Translations under genes and position numbers: made by a program
Notes under the pieces: generated by a model
The model's input: only the letters and a program-made list of their open reading frames with translations
Told to the model about the DNA's origin: nothing
The model's database searches: none
In this document: positions 1 through 7,566 of the stretch, piece by piece
Position numbering within the stretch: position 1 is the stretch's first letter
How the letters are laid out: each line of letters starts with the position of its first letter
DNA from: UBA1764 sp045642565
Lineage (GTDB): Bacteria > Bacillota > Clostridia > Peptostreptococcales > Anaerovoracaceae
Reading direction: 5' to 3'
DNA length: 64,000 nt
Assembly: GCA_045642565.1 (NCBI GenBank)
Contig: JAZUJE010000013.1
Span: 62,001-126,000 of the forward strand

Positions 1-1104
1 ACGATTTCTTACCTGTAATTCGACCATCAGCTTGCCGAGGTAAGCTTCAGCATTTTTAGGGTCGATATCTAAAACCTTCTCACAGTAAATATTGGCATCC
101 TCCCATTTTTCATCCTCAAGGAAAAGATAAACACGTTCGAGCAGTGGTGCAACCGCAGCATTGTTGGCGTCTACAATTACAGTTTCTTTAACCGACTGTT
201 TAGACTTATCGGCTTCAATGATTTTTTTGATACCACGTATGAGATCTTGAACAAAACCAAGTTTACCCATATCCTGTGCCTGTAGGTGAGAAAATTCTTC
301 TGGCAAATCATAAGGATCCATATCACGGTAAGCAGGAATAAGCATCTTTTTTGCACCACTTTTAATTAATGCAAGGTAACGGCTCCACTCGTTCTTTACC
401 CATACGGCATTAAAATATTCCGGCTTTGTGCCGAGAACAACCATCACTTTAGAAGAGTTCAATGCCGCAAATATGTACGGCTCGTAAGCGGTCCCAAGCT
501 TATCCTCGAGCGTGATGCGCGAGAAAAAGACCTTGAAGCCTTCCTGCGTGAGTTGGTGATAAAGATCATTAGCAAGTACACTATCTTGAGTGCGGCGCCC
601 ACTTGCATCTGTTTCCTTATAACAGATAAAGATGTCAAATGGTTCTTCCTTTTGTGAAATTGCTAAAATACCCTTCTGAATTTCATCTATAGCTTTAGCT
701 TCATCCTCGTAGATAGTTTTCTGATATCCATCGGCATATTGCAAAGCGGATTTGTAATCTTCATCGGCAAAAACAGATGTAAACTGTGCACGGTTTACAG
801 TTGGGATACGTTTATGAGATAAAGGATCTTCAACATATTCAATGCCATAACGACAGAGAACAAGAGACCAATATGCTTCTGCATCTGTGTTGTCCTCGTT
901 CAAAATCTGCTCGTAAATACCCATTGCCTTGTCGAAATCGTTGTTCCGACGGAAATGATTGGCTCTGTCATAAAGATTTGCTTTTTTATCGTCGTCAAGA
1001 CGAGGCAAGGTCTGCTTCGTTCCGCAGGAGTCGCATACACCGACGGTTGCGCCTTGCTCAAATTCTATCGTGCCTCCGCACATTTTACATTTGAATACTG
1101 ACAT
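1..1104 (-). CDS. TIR-domain protein, second paralog (C-terminus outside window)
   Basis: The frame is open from an ATG at 1104 to the window edge, giving the first 368 residues of a longer protein. It begins with a zinc ribbon (two CxxC pairs, CKMC and CDSC, in the first 30 residues), then a TPR-like stretch, then a TIR domain from about residue 155 (FDVFICYKETD start, KVFFSRITLE, YIFAALNSSKV) with the WVKNEW motif whose Glu aligns with the catalytic Glu of TIR NADases. It is a clear paralog of the protein at 2582-5059, collinear with it residue for residue over the visible part. It follows the DUF2971 gene by 12 bases on the same strand, so it is probably the last visible gene of one operon. 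The transmembrane and C-terminal part cannot be seen. Substrate and role are inferred only. Confidence 0.9.
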   Translation of the reverse strand, partial: MSVFKCKMCGGTIEFEQGATVGVCDSCGTKQTLPRLDDDKKANLYDRANHFRRNNDFDKAMGIYEQILNEDNTDAEAYWSLVLCRYGIEYVEDPLSHKRIPTVNRAQFTSVFADEDYKSALQYADGYQKTIYEDEAKAIDEIQKGILAISQKEEPFDIFICYKETDASGRRTQDSVLANDLYHQLTQEGFKVFFSRITLEDKLGTAYEPYIFAALNSSKVMVVLGTKPEYFNAVWVKNEWSRYLALIKSGAKKMLIPAYRDMDPYDLPEEFSHLQAQDMGKLGFVQDLIRGIKKIIEADKSKQSVKETVIVDANNAAVAPLLERVYLFLEDEKWEDANIYCEKVLDIDPKNAEAYLGKLMVELQVRNR

Positions 1105-1116
1105 TTTTTATTCTTC

Positions 1117-1836
1117 TCATTCCTCTATTATTAACTTATTACTAATACCTAATCGTTCTAATTCGCAATTATAGGAATAATTGTGATCAATCACAAAACG
1201 ATACTTATCATCTTTCATCGACATTTTTTGGACCTTTATTCTATGCTTGCTTGAATGTTTTAGATTATATTGATATATTGCCAACATAGATTTATAATAA
1301 TCTTTAGAATCCAAATCTGCCATACAACCAATATTTATTGTGGATATTCGTACTTTCAAAAAGACAGATCCATCTTGTAATATATTCCAAGCAGCCGAAT
1401 CATAATACCTGCTACAAAATACCGCTCTAACTTCCAATTCATCTTTCCATTTGTCATCTTTACAATATAACGATTCGATTATTTCTTTTTCCGAAGACAA
1501 CCCACGTCTATTTATGTATTTACTTTTATAATTAACGCGTTTTAACACCGAATCAATTGAACCATATTCCTCGTATTGTATTTGCAAACTGCATCCCTTA
1601 TGAGATCTTGCATAATGAGACCACATAAGATTTGCATTTTGGCTTCGGGATAATGCACAAATACGATATGTGTCGCAATCAATTATGTCCTTAGATTCGT
1701 ATGGATCATTTAAATCTTCAATTCTTCCGGCATAAATCCCATTTTCTATAGTGGATGGAATATACTCTATAGAAGTGTATTTATATAGACGATCATTCGA
1801 TTTTGACAAATCCACAAAACCATTGCTATTCATCAT
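1117..1836 (-). CDS. DUF2971 family protein
   Basis: This 239-residue protein looks like the DUF2971 family: an N-terminal LYKYTS motif, NDPYES about residue 44, and a central LSRSQNANLMWSHYA.SHKGC block, which is the family hallmark. No signal peptide or membrane helix is visible. Its biochemical function is unknown; the family is common in accessory and phage-related islands. The start overlaps the stop of the upstream membrane-protein gene by 4 bases (ATGA arrangement), so the two are translationally coupled. A second ATG follows immediately, so the start could be three bases later. Base composition here (AT-rich, many AAT/ATA codons) differs from the flanking TIR genes, which suggests that the operon was assembled from parts of different origin. 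Confidence 0.75.
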   Translation of the reverse strand: MMNSNGFVDLSKSNDRLYKYTSIEYIPSTIENGIYAGRIEDLNDPYESKDIIDCDTYRICALSRSQNANLMWSHYARSHKGCSLQIQYEEYGSIDSVLKRVNYKSKYINRRGLSSEKEIIESLYCKDDKWKDELEVRAVFCSRYYDSAAWNILQDGSVFLKVRISTINIGCMADLDSKDYYKSMLAIYQYNLKHSSKHRIKVQKMSMKDDKYRFVIDHNYSYNCELERLGISNKLIIEE

Positions 1837-2531
1837 TTCACTAATTTACACTTTCTATTTCTATCTCCAACAAGGATAACAACCTCGTTAGCAAGAACCT
1901 CAATATTTTCCGCACCACTTGTTACTGCGGTAGCAAACTCGTTGAATTTGAGCGTAATCTGACTTTCAACGCCGGCAAGTGCATCATTCGACATCGGGTC
2001 GGAATAGCGAACTGTTTCGTAAACCTTTTTGCAGGCATCCTTTGCTTCGGGTGTTGCGGCACGTGCGAGCAGACTTTCCGCATCAACTGTAAGAGATTTT
2101 ATAAAAAGTGTCTGTGCTTTAATCTTTTTGTCAACGTTATCTACGATATCGGATGCCCCCTTTGCCTTAATGACGGCGATGGCTGTAAATGCAAGAATAA
2201 GTAGGCAAACAATGATCCCCACCCAGTTGGGCAGGTTCGGGATCGCCATGCAAAGTGCACCAAAAATAAGTGTAAGAATCAAACCGGTATAACTAACGCT
2301 TATCACTGGAATGTTATAGAAAAGTTTTGTTTTATCATCCGTTTTTAATGCAACAAAAGCACATACGAGTTGTCCAATAAAAGCAATCGTGATAAATATG
2401 TACCCTGCCCAGAAAGCTCCGGCAAATTTTGACATACCTATAGCTTCACTCGGTATTACAAAGCAGATAAGATTGAAAACCGCGAGCAATATAGCCCAAA
2501 TCAATGCATAACATTTAATTTTTTTGTTCAT
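1833..2531 (-). CDS. Four-helix membrane protein of unknown function
   Basis: I do not recognise this family. I choose the ATG at 2531 because it has GGAGAA (2538-2543) at the right distance; a longer frame running back into the 3' end of the TIR gene is unlikely to be translated. The 232-residue product has four hydrophobic segments, about residues 6-26, 35-62, 71-96 and 101-122, followed by a soluble tail of about 110 residues rich in Ala, Glu and Lys that is predicted to be helical and cytoplasmic. It lies 50 bases downstream of the TIR gene and overlaps the DUF2971 gene, so it belongs to the same transcript. A partner of the membrane-bound TIR and SPFH proteins is a reasonable guess from context only. 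Confidence 0.75.
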   Translation of the reverse strand: MNKKIKCYALIWAILLAVFNLICFVIPSEAIGMSKFAGAFWAGYIFITIAFIGQLVCAFVALKTDDKTKLFYNIPVISVSYTGLILTLIFGALCMAIPNLPNWVGIIVCLLILAFTAIAVIKAKGASDIVDNVDKKIKAQTLFIKSLTVDAESLLARAATPEAKDACKKVYETVRYSDPMSNDALAGVESQITLKFNEFATAVTSGAENIEVLANEVVILVGDRNRKCKLVK

Positions 2532-2581
2532 GATAAATTCTCCATAATTTAAAATTTTAAAAACCGTGGAAGTTTGAAAAG

Positions 2582-5059
2582 TTAAGAGTCCAGATCGATC
2601 CACAAAGCGGGGCGAACAGCGCCAATAGCATTGCGGACACTGCAACCAATGTAATTGACCGAGCCGTCATAGTAGACATAGGCGGCAAGGTAATGATCAC
2701 TGCCGGGCGACCGGAGCCACCACCAGCACGTGGCTTCGCCACTTGCTGTTTTATAACTATCACTCGTATATGCTCCTTGTGCCTTTGCATACGCTGTCGG
2801 TAAACACTTGCGTGATTCATCAGTCGTGAAATACTTTTCTACTTCTGTGATACTAAGCAAAAATATCTTATCCTTGGTAGCATTCCCGGGATTTGTACTG
2901 TACTCGAGATTCTTATCCGCACTGACATTCATCGTTGCTATTTTTGCCTGTTCATCAGCTGAAAAAGCATTATTTAAGAATGTTCCGTTCATCCATGTGC
3001 GGAGTGAACAGTTTTCCCAAGTTACAGCCGTATAAATAGAATTGTATTTTTGACAATCAAGAGCTTGCTTGCTGATGACAAGTACTTTCCCGTTTTCTTT
3101 TGCAAGGACAAGCCACTCGATGTCTTCTTTTCCGTTTGATGTGTTGTTATCCCACTCGTATGAACCGAAATATACGATATCTCCAACTTCAGCGATTTTC
3201 AATTTCTCAATTTTATACTGAGCGAAAATTTTACTTGCTTTTGTGGCACTATCTTTATATCCGTTCAACGCAATAAGGCTATCATATGCTTCTACAATTT
3301 TTCCGTTATTGAGTAACGAAACGACAGCGTTGTATTTGCTGTTCGGGATGATTACCGTTGTCAGAACAATTACAAACGCTATGCATGCCGCAACAATAGG
3401 CGTGCCGATGGCAAATGCCTTTTTACGCTTTTTTGCTGCCTTTTCAGCCTTAATACGACATTCTTCGGCTTTACGTTCTGCTTCCAGTCGGTCGGCTTCT
3501 TCCTTTACTTTGATTTCTTCGATTTTCTTTTGGCAAGCGTAAATCTGTTCGTCAGCATCCTTCCAACCGGAAATCGTTTGAAAAGTCTTGATAGCAGCTT
3601 CGTATGCGGCGATTTTTTCTTCGGTCATGCTCGTTTTCGCAGAAGCGTATATCGCATCCTTACGGCAAATCTCTGCTTTGTCAAGACACTTCTCGGCAAG
3701 GAAATCTGCATCCTCAAAGCCACGAATCGTAGCGAATTTATCAGCAGCAGCTTTAAAAGCACTCTCCGTATTCGCTACATTCAAGGCATTTTTCGCATTA
3801 TTATAAATTCCGACCAAACGAGCATGTTCATTACGCTCATTGATGTGAGTAATATATCCACGCATTTCCTTTTCAAGCGCCTCATCACCAAAGCGAAGGA
3901 TTTTGCTGTAATTATTTCTGTCATCAAACGGCTCAGCACAATCTGCTAACTGTTTGCGATTCCTCGCCTGTAATTCAACCATCAGTTTACCGAGATATGC
4001 CATAGCATTTTCAGGATTCTGATCGAGCACTTTTTCACAATACTCATCTGCACCTTGCCAATCACCATCTTCAAGAAACATAAATGCTCGCTTGAGAAGT
4101 GGAGCAACATTCGTGTTCACACCGTTTACCACAACGGTTTCCAAAGTAGCAGCTTCTGAAGCAGAATCGGCAACAACTTTTTTAATGCCTCTTACTAAAT
4201 CGTTAATAAAACCGATTTTGCTCATATCCTGCGCTTGCAGATGAGTAAATTCTTCCGGCAGTTCATAAACATCTATGTCTTTATAGCACGGTATAAGAAG
4301 CTTTGAACGGTCGGTTTTCATCAGTTTTAAAAATCTTGACCATTCATTCTTTACCCAAACAGCTGTGAAATATTCAGGCTTTGAGCCTACAACAAGCATA
4401 ACTTTTGCGGAATTGAGCGCCGCAAATATATATGGTTCATATTCTTGCCCAAGTTTATCTTCAAGAGTGATGGCAGAATAAAAAACTTTGAATCCGTCCT
4501 GAGTCAGCTGATAATAAATATCATTTGCAATAACACTATCCTGTGTGCGCTTGCCATTCTCATCTGTTTCTTTGTAGCAGATGAACACATCAAACGGCTT
4601 TTCATTTTTAACAATAGAAAGAATATCCTTTTGTATATGGTCAATTTCTTTTGCCTCGGCTTCATACAGTTCGCGCTGCGCCCCATCGCCATTTTCCATC
4701 GTCGCCTTATAGTCCTCATCGGCAAGAATTGCATCAAAGGATGTGCGATGACAAGTTGGTACGCGTTTATATGTTTTTGGATCTTCTACATATTCAATTC
4801 CATACTTGCAAAGAATAATTCCCCAATGGGCCTCAGCATCATTCGGATTATTAATAAGAATCTTATTATAAATATCTTCTGCTTTATCAAATTCACATCT
4901 AAGTCGAAGCGTATTAGCTCTATTATGCAGGTTTGTAATAACTTCATCATTAGCTGTAGGCAAGGTTTGCTTTGTACCGCAAGAATCACATATGCCTACA
5001 GTGTCGCCTTGATTAAATTCAATAGTGCCTCCGCACATTTTACATTTAAATACTGCCAT
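2582..5059 (-). CDS. Membrane TIR-domain protein with zinc ribbon, TPR and C-terminal DUF6273/lectin-like domain
   Basis: The protein has 825 residues. Visible order: zinc ribbon (C6, C9, C24, C27); TPR-like helices about 40-95; TIR domain about 155-290 (FDVFICYKETD at 156-166, KVFYSAITLE, WVKNEW at 235-240); further TPR/helical repeats 315-515; a Lys/Glu/Ala coiled coil 505-548; one membrane helix about 549-571 preceded by the basic run KKRKK; and a C-terminal domain about 625-825 with the WWLRSPG and AVRPALW motifs of DUF6273, related in appearance to C-type-lectin/FGE-like folds. E239 aligns with the catalytic Glu of TIR NAD hydrolases such as SARM1. By the positive-inside rule the TIR side is cytoplasmic and the C-terminus is outside. 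It follows the SPFH gene by 14 bases. A signalling NADase receptor is inferred, not shown. Confidence 0.9.
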   Translation of the reverse strand: MAVFKCKMCGGTIEFNQGDTVGICDSCGTKQTLPTANDEVITNLHNRANTLRLRCEFDKAEDIYNKILINNPNDAEAHWGIILCKYGIEYVEDPKTYKRVPTCHRTSFDAILADEDYKATMENGDGAQRELYEAEAKEIDHIQKDILSIVKNEKPFDVFICYKETDENGKRTQDSVIANDIYYQLTQDGFKVFYSAITLEDKLGQEYEPYIFAALNSAKVMLVVGSKPEYFTAVWVKNEWSRFLKLMKTDRSKLLIPCYKDIDVYELPEEFTHLQAQDMSKIGFINDLVRGIKKVVADSASEAATLETVVVNGVNTNVAPLLKRAFMFLEDGDWQGADEYCEKVLDQNPENAMAYLGKLMVELQARNRKQLADCAEPFDDRNNYSKILRFGDEALEKEMRGYITHINERNEHARLVGIYNNAKNALNVANTESAFKAAADKFATIRGFEDADFLAEKCLDKAEICRKDAIYASAKTSMTEEKIAAYEAAIKTFQTISGWKDADEQIYACQKKIEEIKVKEEADRLEAERKAEECRIKAEKAAKKRKKAFAIGTPIVAACIAFVIVLTTVIIPNSKYNAVVSLLNNGKIVEAYDSLIALNGYKDSATKASKIFAQYKIEKLKIAEVGDIVYFGSYEWDNNTSNGKEDIEWLVLAKENGKVLVISKQALDCQKYNSIYTAVTWENCSLRTWMNGTFLNNAFSADEQAKIATMNVSADKNLEYSTNPGNATKDKIFLLSITEVEKYFTTDESRKCLPTAYAKAQGAYTSDSYKTASGEATCWWWLRSPGSDHYLAAYVYYDGSVNYIGCSVRNAIGAVRPALWIDLDS

Positions 5060-5073
5060 TTGCGATTACCTTA

Positions 5074-6213
5074 TTACAGAATACTTTTTAAAAGTTCAGA
5101 TTTCATATTATTAAAATCTTCTTCGTTAATCAGCCCTGCATCTTTCATCATAGTTAATTTTTCGACTTTTGCTTTGAAATTCGCCAAATCTTCCGTTGGA
5201 GCGTTTGGGTTTGAAGCAGGGGTTTCCGTTGCTGCGTTCATTGCTCCATTTACGGCATTTCCAACAACCCCACCAACAGCACCACCGACACCCGCCATCG
5301 TGCCAAGTCCTACACCCATATTGGTAAACTGCCCGACAGCCTCATTTTGTGCAACCTTTTCAGCAACATCAAATCCGCGTTCTTGGGCATAGGTATATCC
5401 CTCTTGAGCACGCTTGGTTGCCTGTGCTTGAGAGTCAATAACAACTTTTTGTGCTTCGGTTTGCGCATAGATGAGATCGGTTTGCTGACGAAGTTTTGCT
5501 TCGGCAATATCGGCATACTGGCGGAAATGTAGTTCTTTAAATTTTTCATATTGTCTGTCTCCGTCAGGCTTTACAACTTGCGTAACAAAAAAGCGCTCAA
5601 GTGATATACCATAATCAGCAAAATCAGGTATTAACTGCTTGTGTAAAGATTCGGAAAATGCAGTTAAATGTTCATCAATCTCAAAAATGCTAACTGCATT
5701 GTTTTTCATATATTGTGCCATATATGTTTTAACGCGAGTCATAAGAAACGCACGGAAAAACGAAATCAACTTCTCCTGACCAAGAAAGTTTTCAGTCCCA
5801 ACCAATTTCAGAAGCAACTTACGACTGTCTTCAGCTCGAAGCGACATTTCACCGGAAGCTCCAATTGCAATAGGAAAACCGTAGATTGGTTCAACATAAG
5901 TTACTTTGCTGTCAGTACCCCATTTGATTGACATTTGTTCCGTTTTGTTGATGAAATAAACTTCACAATGAAACGGAGTCTGATCGCCAGTTGTACGATT
6001 TAAGGCTTTGCCAATTTTAGGAATATTTTGCGTTTCAAGAGTATAGCGCCCGGCCCCAAACAAATCCAGTGCCTGTCCATTCATAAAAAATATTGCTTCT
6101 TGGCTTTCATGCACAATAAGTTGAGTCAATGAATTGAAATCCTCGCACGGGTGCTTCCAGATAAATGTACTATTATCACCTTCATATTTGATAATTTCTG
6201 CTATCTGTGCCAT
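5074..6213 (-). CDS. SPFH/band-7 domain protein with C-terminal SHOCT
   Basis: This 379-residue protein is of the bacterial SPFH (stomatin-like, virion core protein-like) family. I use the ATG at 6213 because AGGAGG (6221-6226) precedes it; an upstream in-frame start at 6249 would lie inside the inverted repeat. Residues 30-210 form the SPFH core (HESQEAIFFMNGQALDLFGAGRY early on), followed by an Ala/Gln/Glu-rich helical stretch about 215-290, a Gly/Ala-rich low-complexity linker with repeated GVG and GGAVGG, and a C-terminal SHOCT motif (LTMMKDAGLINEEDFNNMK). SPFH proteins build ring-like membrane scaffolds. It is the first gene of the TIR operon, 25 bases from an inverted repeat of the putative DNA switch. 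A scaffold for the TIR protein is inference. Confidence 0.9.
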   Translation of the reverse strand: MAQIAEIIKYEGDNSTFIWKHPCEDFNSLTQLIVHESQEAIFFMNGQALDLFGAGRYTLETQNIPKIGKALNRTTGDQTPFHCEVYFINKTEQMSIKWGTDSKVTYVEPIYGFPIAIGASGEMSLRAEDSRKLLLKLVGTENFLGQEKLISFFRAFLMTRVKTYMAQYMKNNAVSIFEIDEHLTAFSESLHKQLIPDFADYGISLERFFVTQVVKPDGDRQYEKFKELHFRQYADIAEAKLRQQTDLIYAQTEAQKVVIDSQAQATKRAQEGYTYAQERGFDVAEKVAQNEAVGQFTNMGVGLGTMAGVGGAVGGVVGNAVNGAMNAATETPASNPNAPTEDLANFKAKVEKLTMMKDAGLINEEDFNNMKSELLKSIL

Positions 6214-6238
6214 ATATATTCCTCCTGTCATCTTTGCG

Positions 6239-6257
6239 ACATAATCCACATTATGTT
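6239..6257. repeat. Left inverted repeat of putative invertible segment
   Basis: These 19 bases are the exact reverse complement of 6499-6517. Each copy is itself a dyad: 7-base arms ACATAAT and ATTATGT around a 4-base centre (CCAC here, GTGG in the other copy), the shape expected of a tyrosine-recombinase core site. It lies 25 bases upstream of the SPFH start codon, so a transcript for the TIR operon that starts further upstream must cross it. No other copy was found when I read the rest of the window. Confidence 0.85.
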
Positions 6258-6308
6258 GCAGTTGAGTTAGAACAATTGCTTAAAAAACAATAAAAAGTTT
6301 ATGAAAAC

Positions 6309-6357
6309 ACACCCTTTGTATGTTCAACGGTTAAATCCGCTATACAAGGGTGTTTTT
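6309..6357 (+). terminator. Hairpin with T-run inside the putative invertible segment
   Basis: The left arm ACACCCTTTGTAT (6309-6321) pairs with ATACAAGGGTGT (6342-6353) with one bulged T; the 20-base loop holds a small CGG/CCG stem. Five T follow on the plus strand, so it best fits a plus-strand intrinsic terminator. On the minus strand the T-tract is only GTTTTC, so read-through toward the SPFH gene is more likely. Confidence 0.55.
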
Positions 6358-6442
6358 GGCATGGCAAGTTTTGATGAAAATCTGAGTAAATTCGTGCTTT
6401 TCATTCGATAATGGCTGTTTTTTTGGCAATGATATGTTAAAA

Positions 6443-6470
6443 TTTACTAATGTGGTGTATTAATTATAAC
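6443..6470 (+). promoter_or_regulatory. Candidate promoter within the invertible segment
   Basis: On the plus strand TTTACT (6443-6448) and TATAAC (6465-6470) are separated by 16 bases, a fair sigma-A-type match. In the present orientation it points at the 3' end of the recombinase gene. A perfect minus-strand TATAAT (reverse complement of 6463-6468) overlaps it but has only a weak -35 (GTTAAT), and would read toward the SPFH gene. Which one is active is undecided. Confidence 0.4.
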
Positions 6471-6498
6471 CATACACAAATTTCAATTAACTATGTAT

Positions 6499-6517
6499 AA
6501 CATAATGTGGATTATGT
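6499..6517. repeat. Right inverted repeat of putative invertible segment
   Basis: This is the perfect 19-base partner of 6239-6257 in opposite orientation, 23 bases beyond the stop codon of the tyrosine recombinase. Homology ends sharply at both edges: the next base on each side no longer matches. That is more like a recombination site pair than a decayed longer repeat. Confidence 0.85.
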
Positions 6518-6540
6518 ATTTTTCCACCAATCGCGACCTT

Positions 6541-7383
6541 TTATGTAATCAGCCGCATACACTCCATACGCTGACGATGTTCTATTCCAGTCGAAATAAT
6601 ATAGATTCGTGTCGTGTTTATGTTGCTATGACCAAGAATATCGGCAAGTTTGGCAATATCTTTTTCAATACTATAGAAAACACGAGCAAACAAATGACGC
6701 AAATTATGCGGAAATACTTTTTCGGGATTAACCTCTGCCTCAACACAGAGGTTTTTCATTTCTCGCCAAATGTTCGTGCGGCTCATTGGTTTGCCCGTGC
6801 GTGTAATAAAAATCGTTCCCGTTGTTATCTTCCTCTCAAATGCGTAGCGAAGCAGTTTCCTTTGCAAATCACGAACAATGAAAATATTTCTCGTTTTGCC
6901 TTTGAGAGAGACGATTGCCTCTCCCTTTCTGACCGCTTCCACTGTAATAAATTGCAATTCACTCACACGAATGCCCGTTCCGCAGATTGTTTGCAAAATC
7001 AGACCAAGGCGCTTATTCTGTTTTCTTTCTGCTGTGCGGCACAGTCGCTCATATTCCGCCCTCGTCAGTTCTTTTTCCTCTGGGCAAAATACCTGTTGCT
7101 GAACTTTTAGCGATTTTACCCTCAGTTCATACCAACAAAGAAAAGAAAATAGGCTGTTTATGCTTGCCAACATCGAATTGATGCTTCGCACCGCATAACC
7201 TTTATCAATCAGGCTCTGCTTATAAGCGATAACTGTATCTTTTGTTATTGGACCCTCGCAAAACGCAGAAAACACTTTCACGTCATGAATATATTTTTCC
7301 AAGGTATTCTCACTCTTTTCTTCTTCCTTTAGATAATTACGAAACTTTTCGATTTCTTTGATTGTTAAAATATGTCTTTTCAT
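6541..7383 (-). CDS. Tyrosine recombinase (XerC/integrase type)
   Basis: This 280-residue site-specific recombinase has an N-terminal SAM-like core-binding domain (about 8-95) and a catalytic domain (about 105-275). All active-site residues are present: R139 in GTGIRVSE, K163 in KGKTR, H226 and R229 in HNLRH, H252 in LGHSN and the nucleophile Y261 in RIYI. The start is the ATG at 7383 with GGAGGT just upstream; a TTG at 7398 would overlap that site. It stands alone, with no excisionase or phage genes, and converges on a pair of 19 bp inverted repeats next to its 3' end. This setting fits a dedicated DNA invertase better than a prophage integrase or the housekeeping XerC/XerD, although a relic integrase cannot be excluded. 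Confidence 0.92.
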   Translation of the reverse strand: MKRHILTIKEIEKFRNYLKEEEKSENTLEKYIHDVKVFSAFCEGPITKDTVIAYKQSLIDKGYAVRSINSMLASINSLFSFLCWYELRVKSLKVQQQVFCPEEKELTRAEYERLCRTAERKQNKRLGLILQTICGTGIRVSELQFITVEAVRKGEAIVSLKGKTRNIFIVRDLQRKLLRYAFERKITTGTIFITRTGKPMSRTNIWREMKNLCVEAEVNPEKVFPHNLRHLFARVFYSIEKDIAKLADILGHSNINTTRIYIISTGIEHRQRMECMRLIT

Positions 7384-7497
7384 TGTATCTACCTCCAAAT
7401 AAATAGTGCTTATATTAAAAAAGTCTAAATATAAATTGCCCGCTATATTGTGGGGACAAAACTTCGAATTAAGAGAATGTGCAGATTCTCCTGCATA

Positions 7498-7541
7498 ACA
7501 AAAAACCCTTTCATTAGAGTTTTTGTCTAACGAAAGGGGTT
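7498..7541 (-). terminator. Intrinsic terminator of the ten-gene minus-strand operon
   Basis: On the minus strand AACCCCTTTCGTTAG pairs with CTAATGAAAGGG across a 9-base loop and is followed by a run of T. It lies 26 bases after the stop of the second CobW-like gene. Confidence 0.85.
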
Positions 7542-7566
7542 CACTTCAAATACAAAAGGCTTTTTA

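Larger units (their letters stand above)
6258..6498. other. Intergenic segment between inverted repeats, candidate invertible promoter element
   Basis: This 241 bp is most of the 327-base gap between the SPFH start and the recombinase stop and holds no credible gene. It contains a hairpin with a T-run on the plus strand near the left end (6309-6357) and an AT-rich region on the right with promoter-like elements (6443-6470). If flipped, the plus-strand promoter candidate would read into the SPFH-TIR operon, with the hairpin placed upstream of it as an insulator. Size and layout match known invertible promoter elements flanked by roughly 10-30 bp repeats. Inversion itself is inferred from the repeats and the adjacent recombinase. 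Confidence 0.6.

Noticed and set aside
2532..2645. N-terminal extension of the four-helix membrane protein
   Set aside because: The extension overlaps the TIR gene's last codons, is Cys/Arg-rich and unlike the rest, and a proper ribosome site precedes the ATG at 2531.
2582..2760. Diversity-generating retroelement target region
   Set aside because: The domain style fits a DGR target, but no reverse transcriptase, template repeat or AAC-rich variable repeat is visible in the window.
4445..5392. Long plus-strand reading frame of 315 codons
   Set aside because: It lies antisense to the start of the TIR gene and the end of the SPFH gene and has no recognisable domain or ribosome site; the minus-strand frames carry clear protein motifs.
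6493..7110. Plus-strand reading frame of 205 codons starting at the right inverted repeat
   Set aside because: It is fully antisense to the recombinase, with no domain or start signal. It would only matter as an antisense RNA from the putative switch.
6541..7383. Prophage or integrative element
   Set aside because: Apart from the recombinase, no phage structural, replication or transfer gene and no tRNA attachment site is present.
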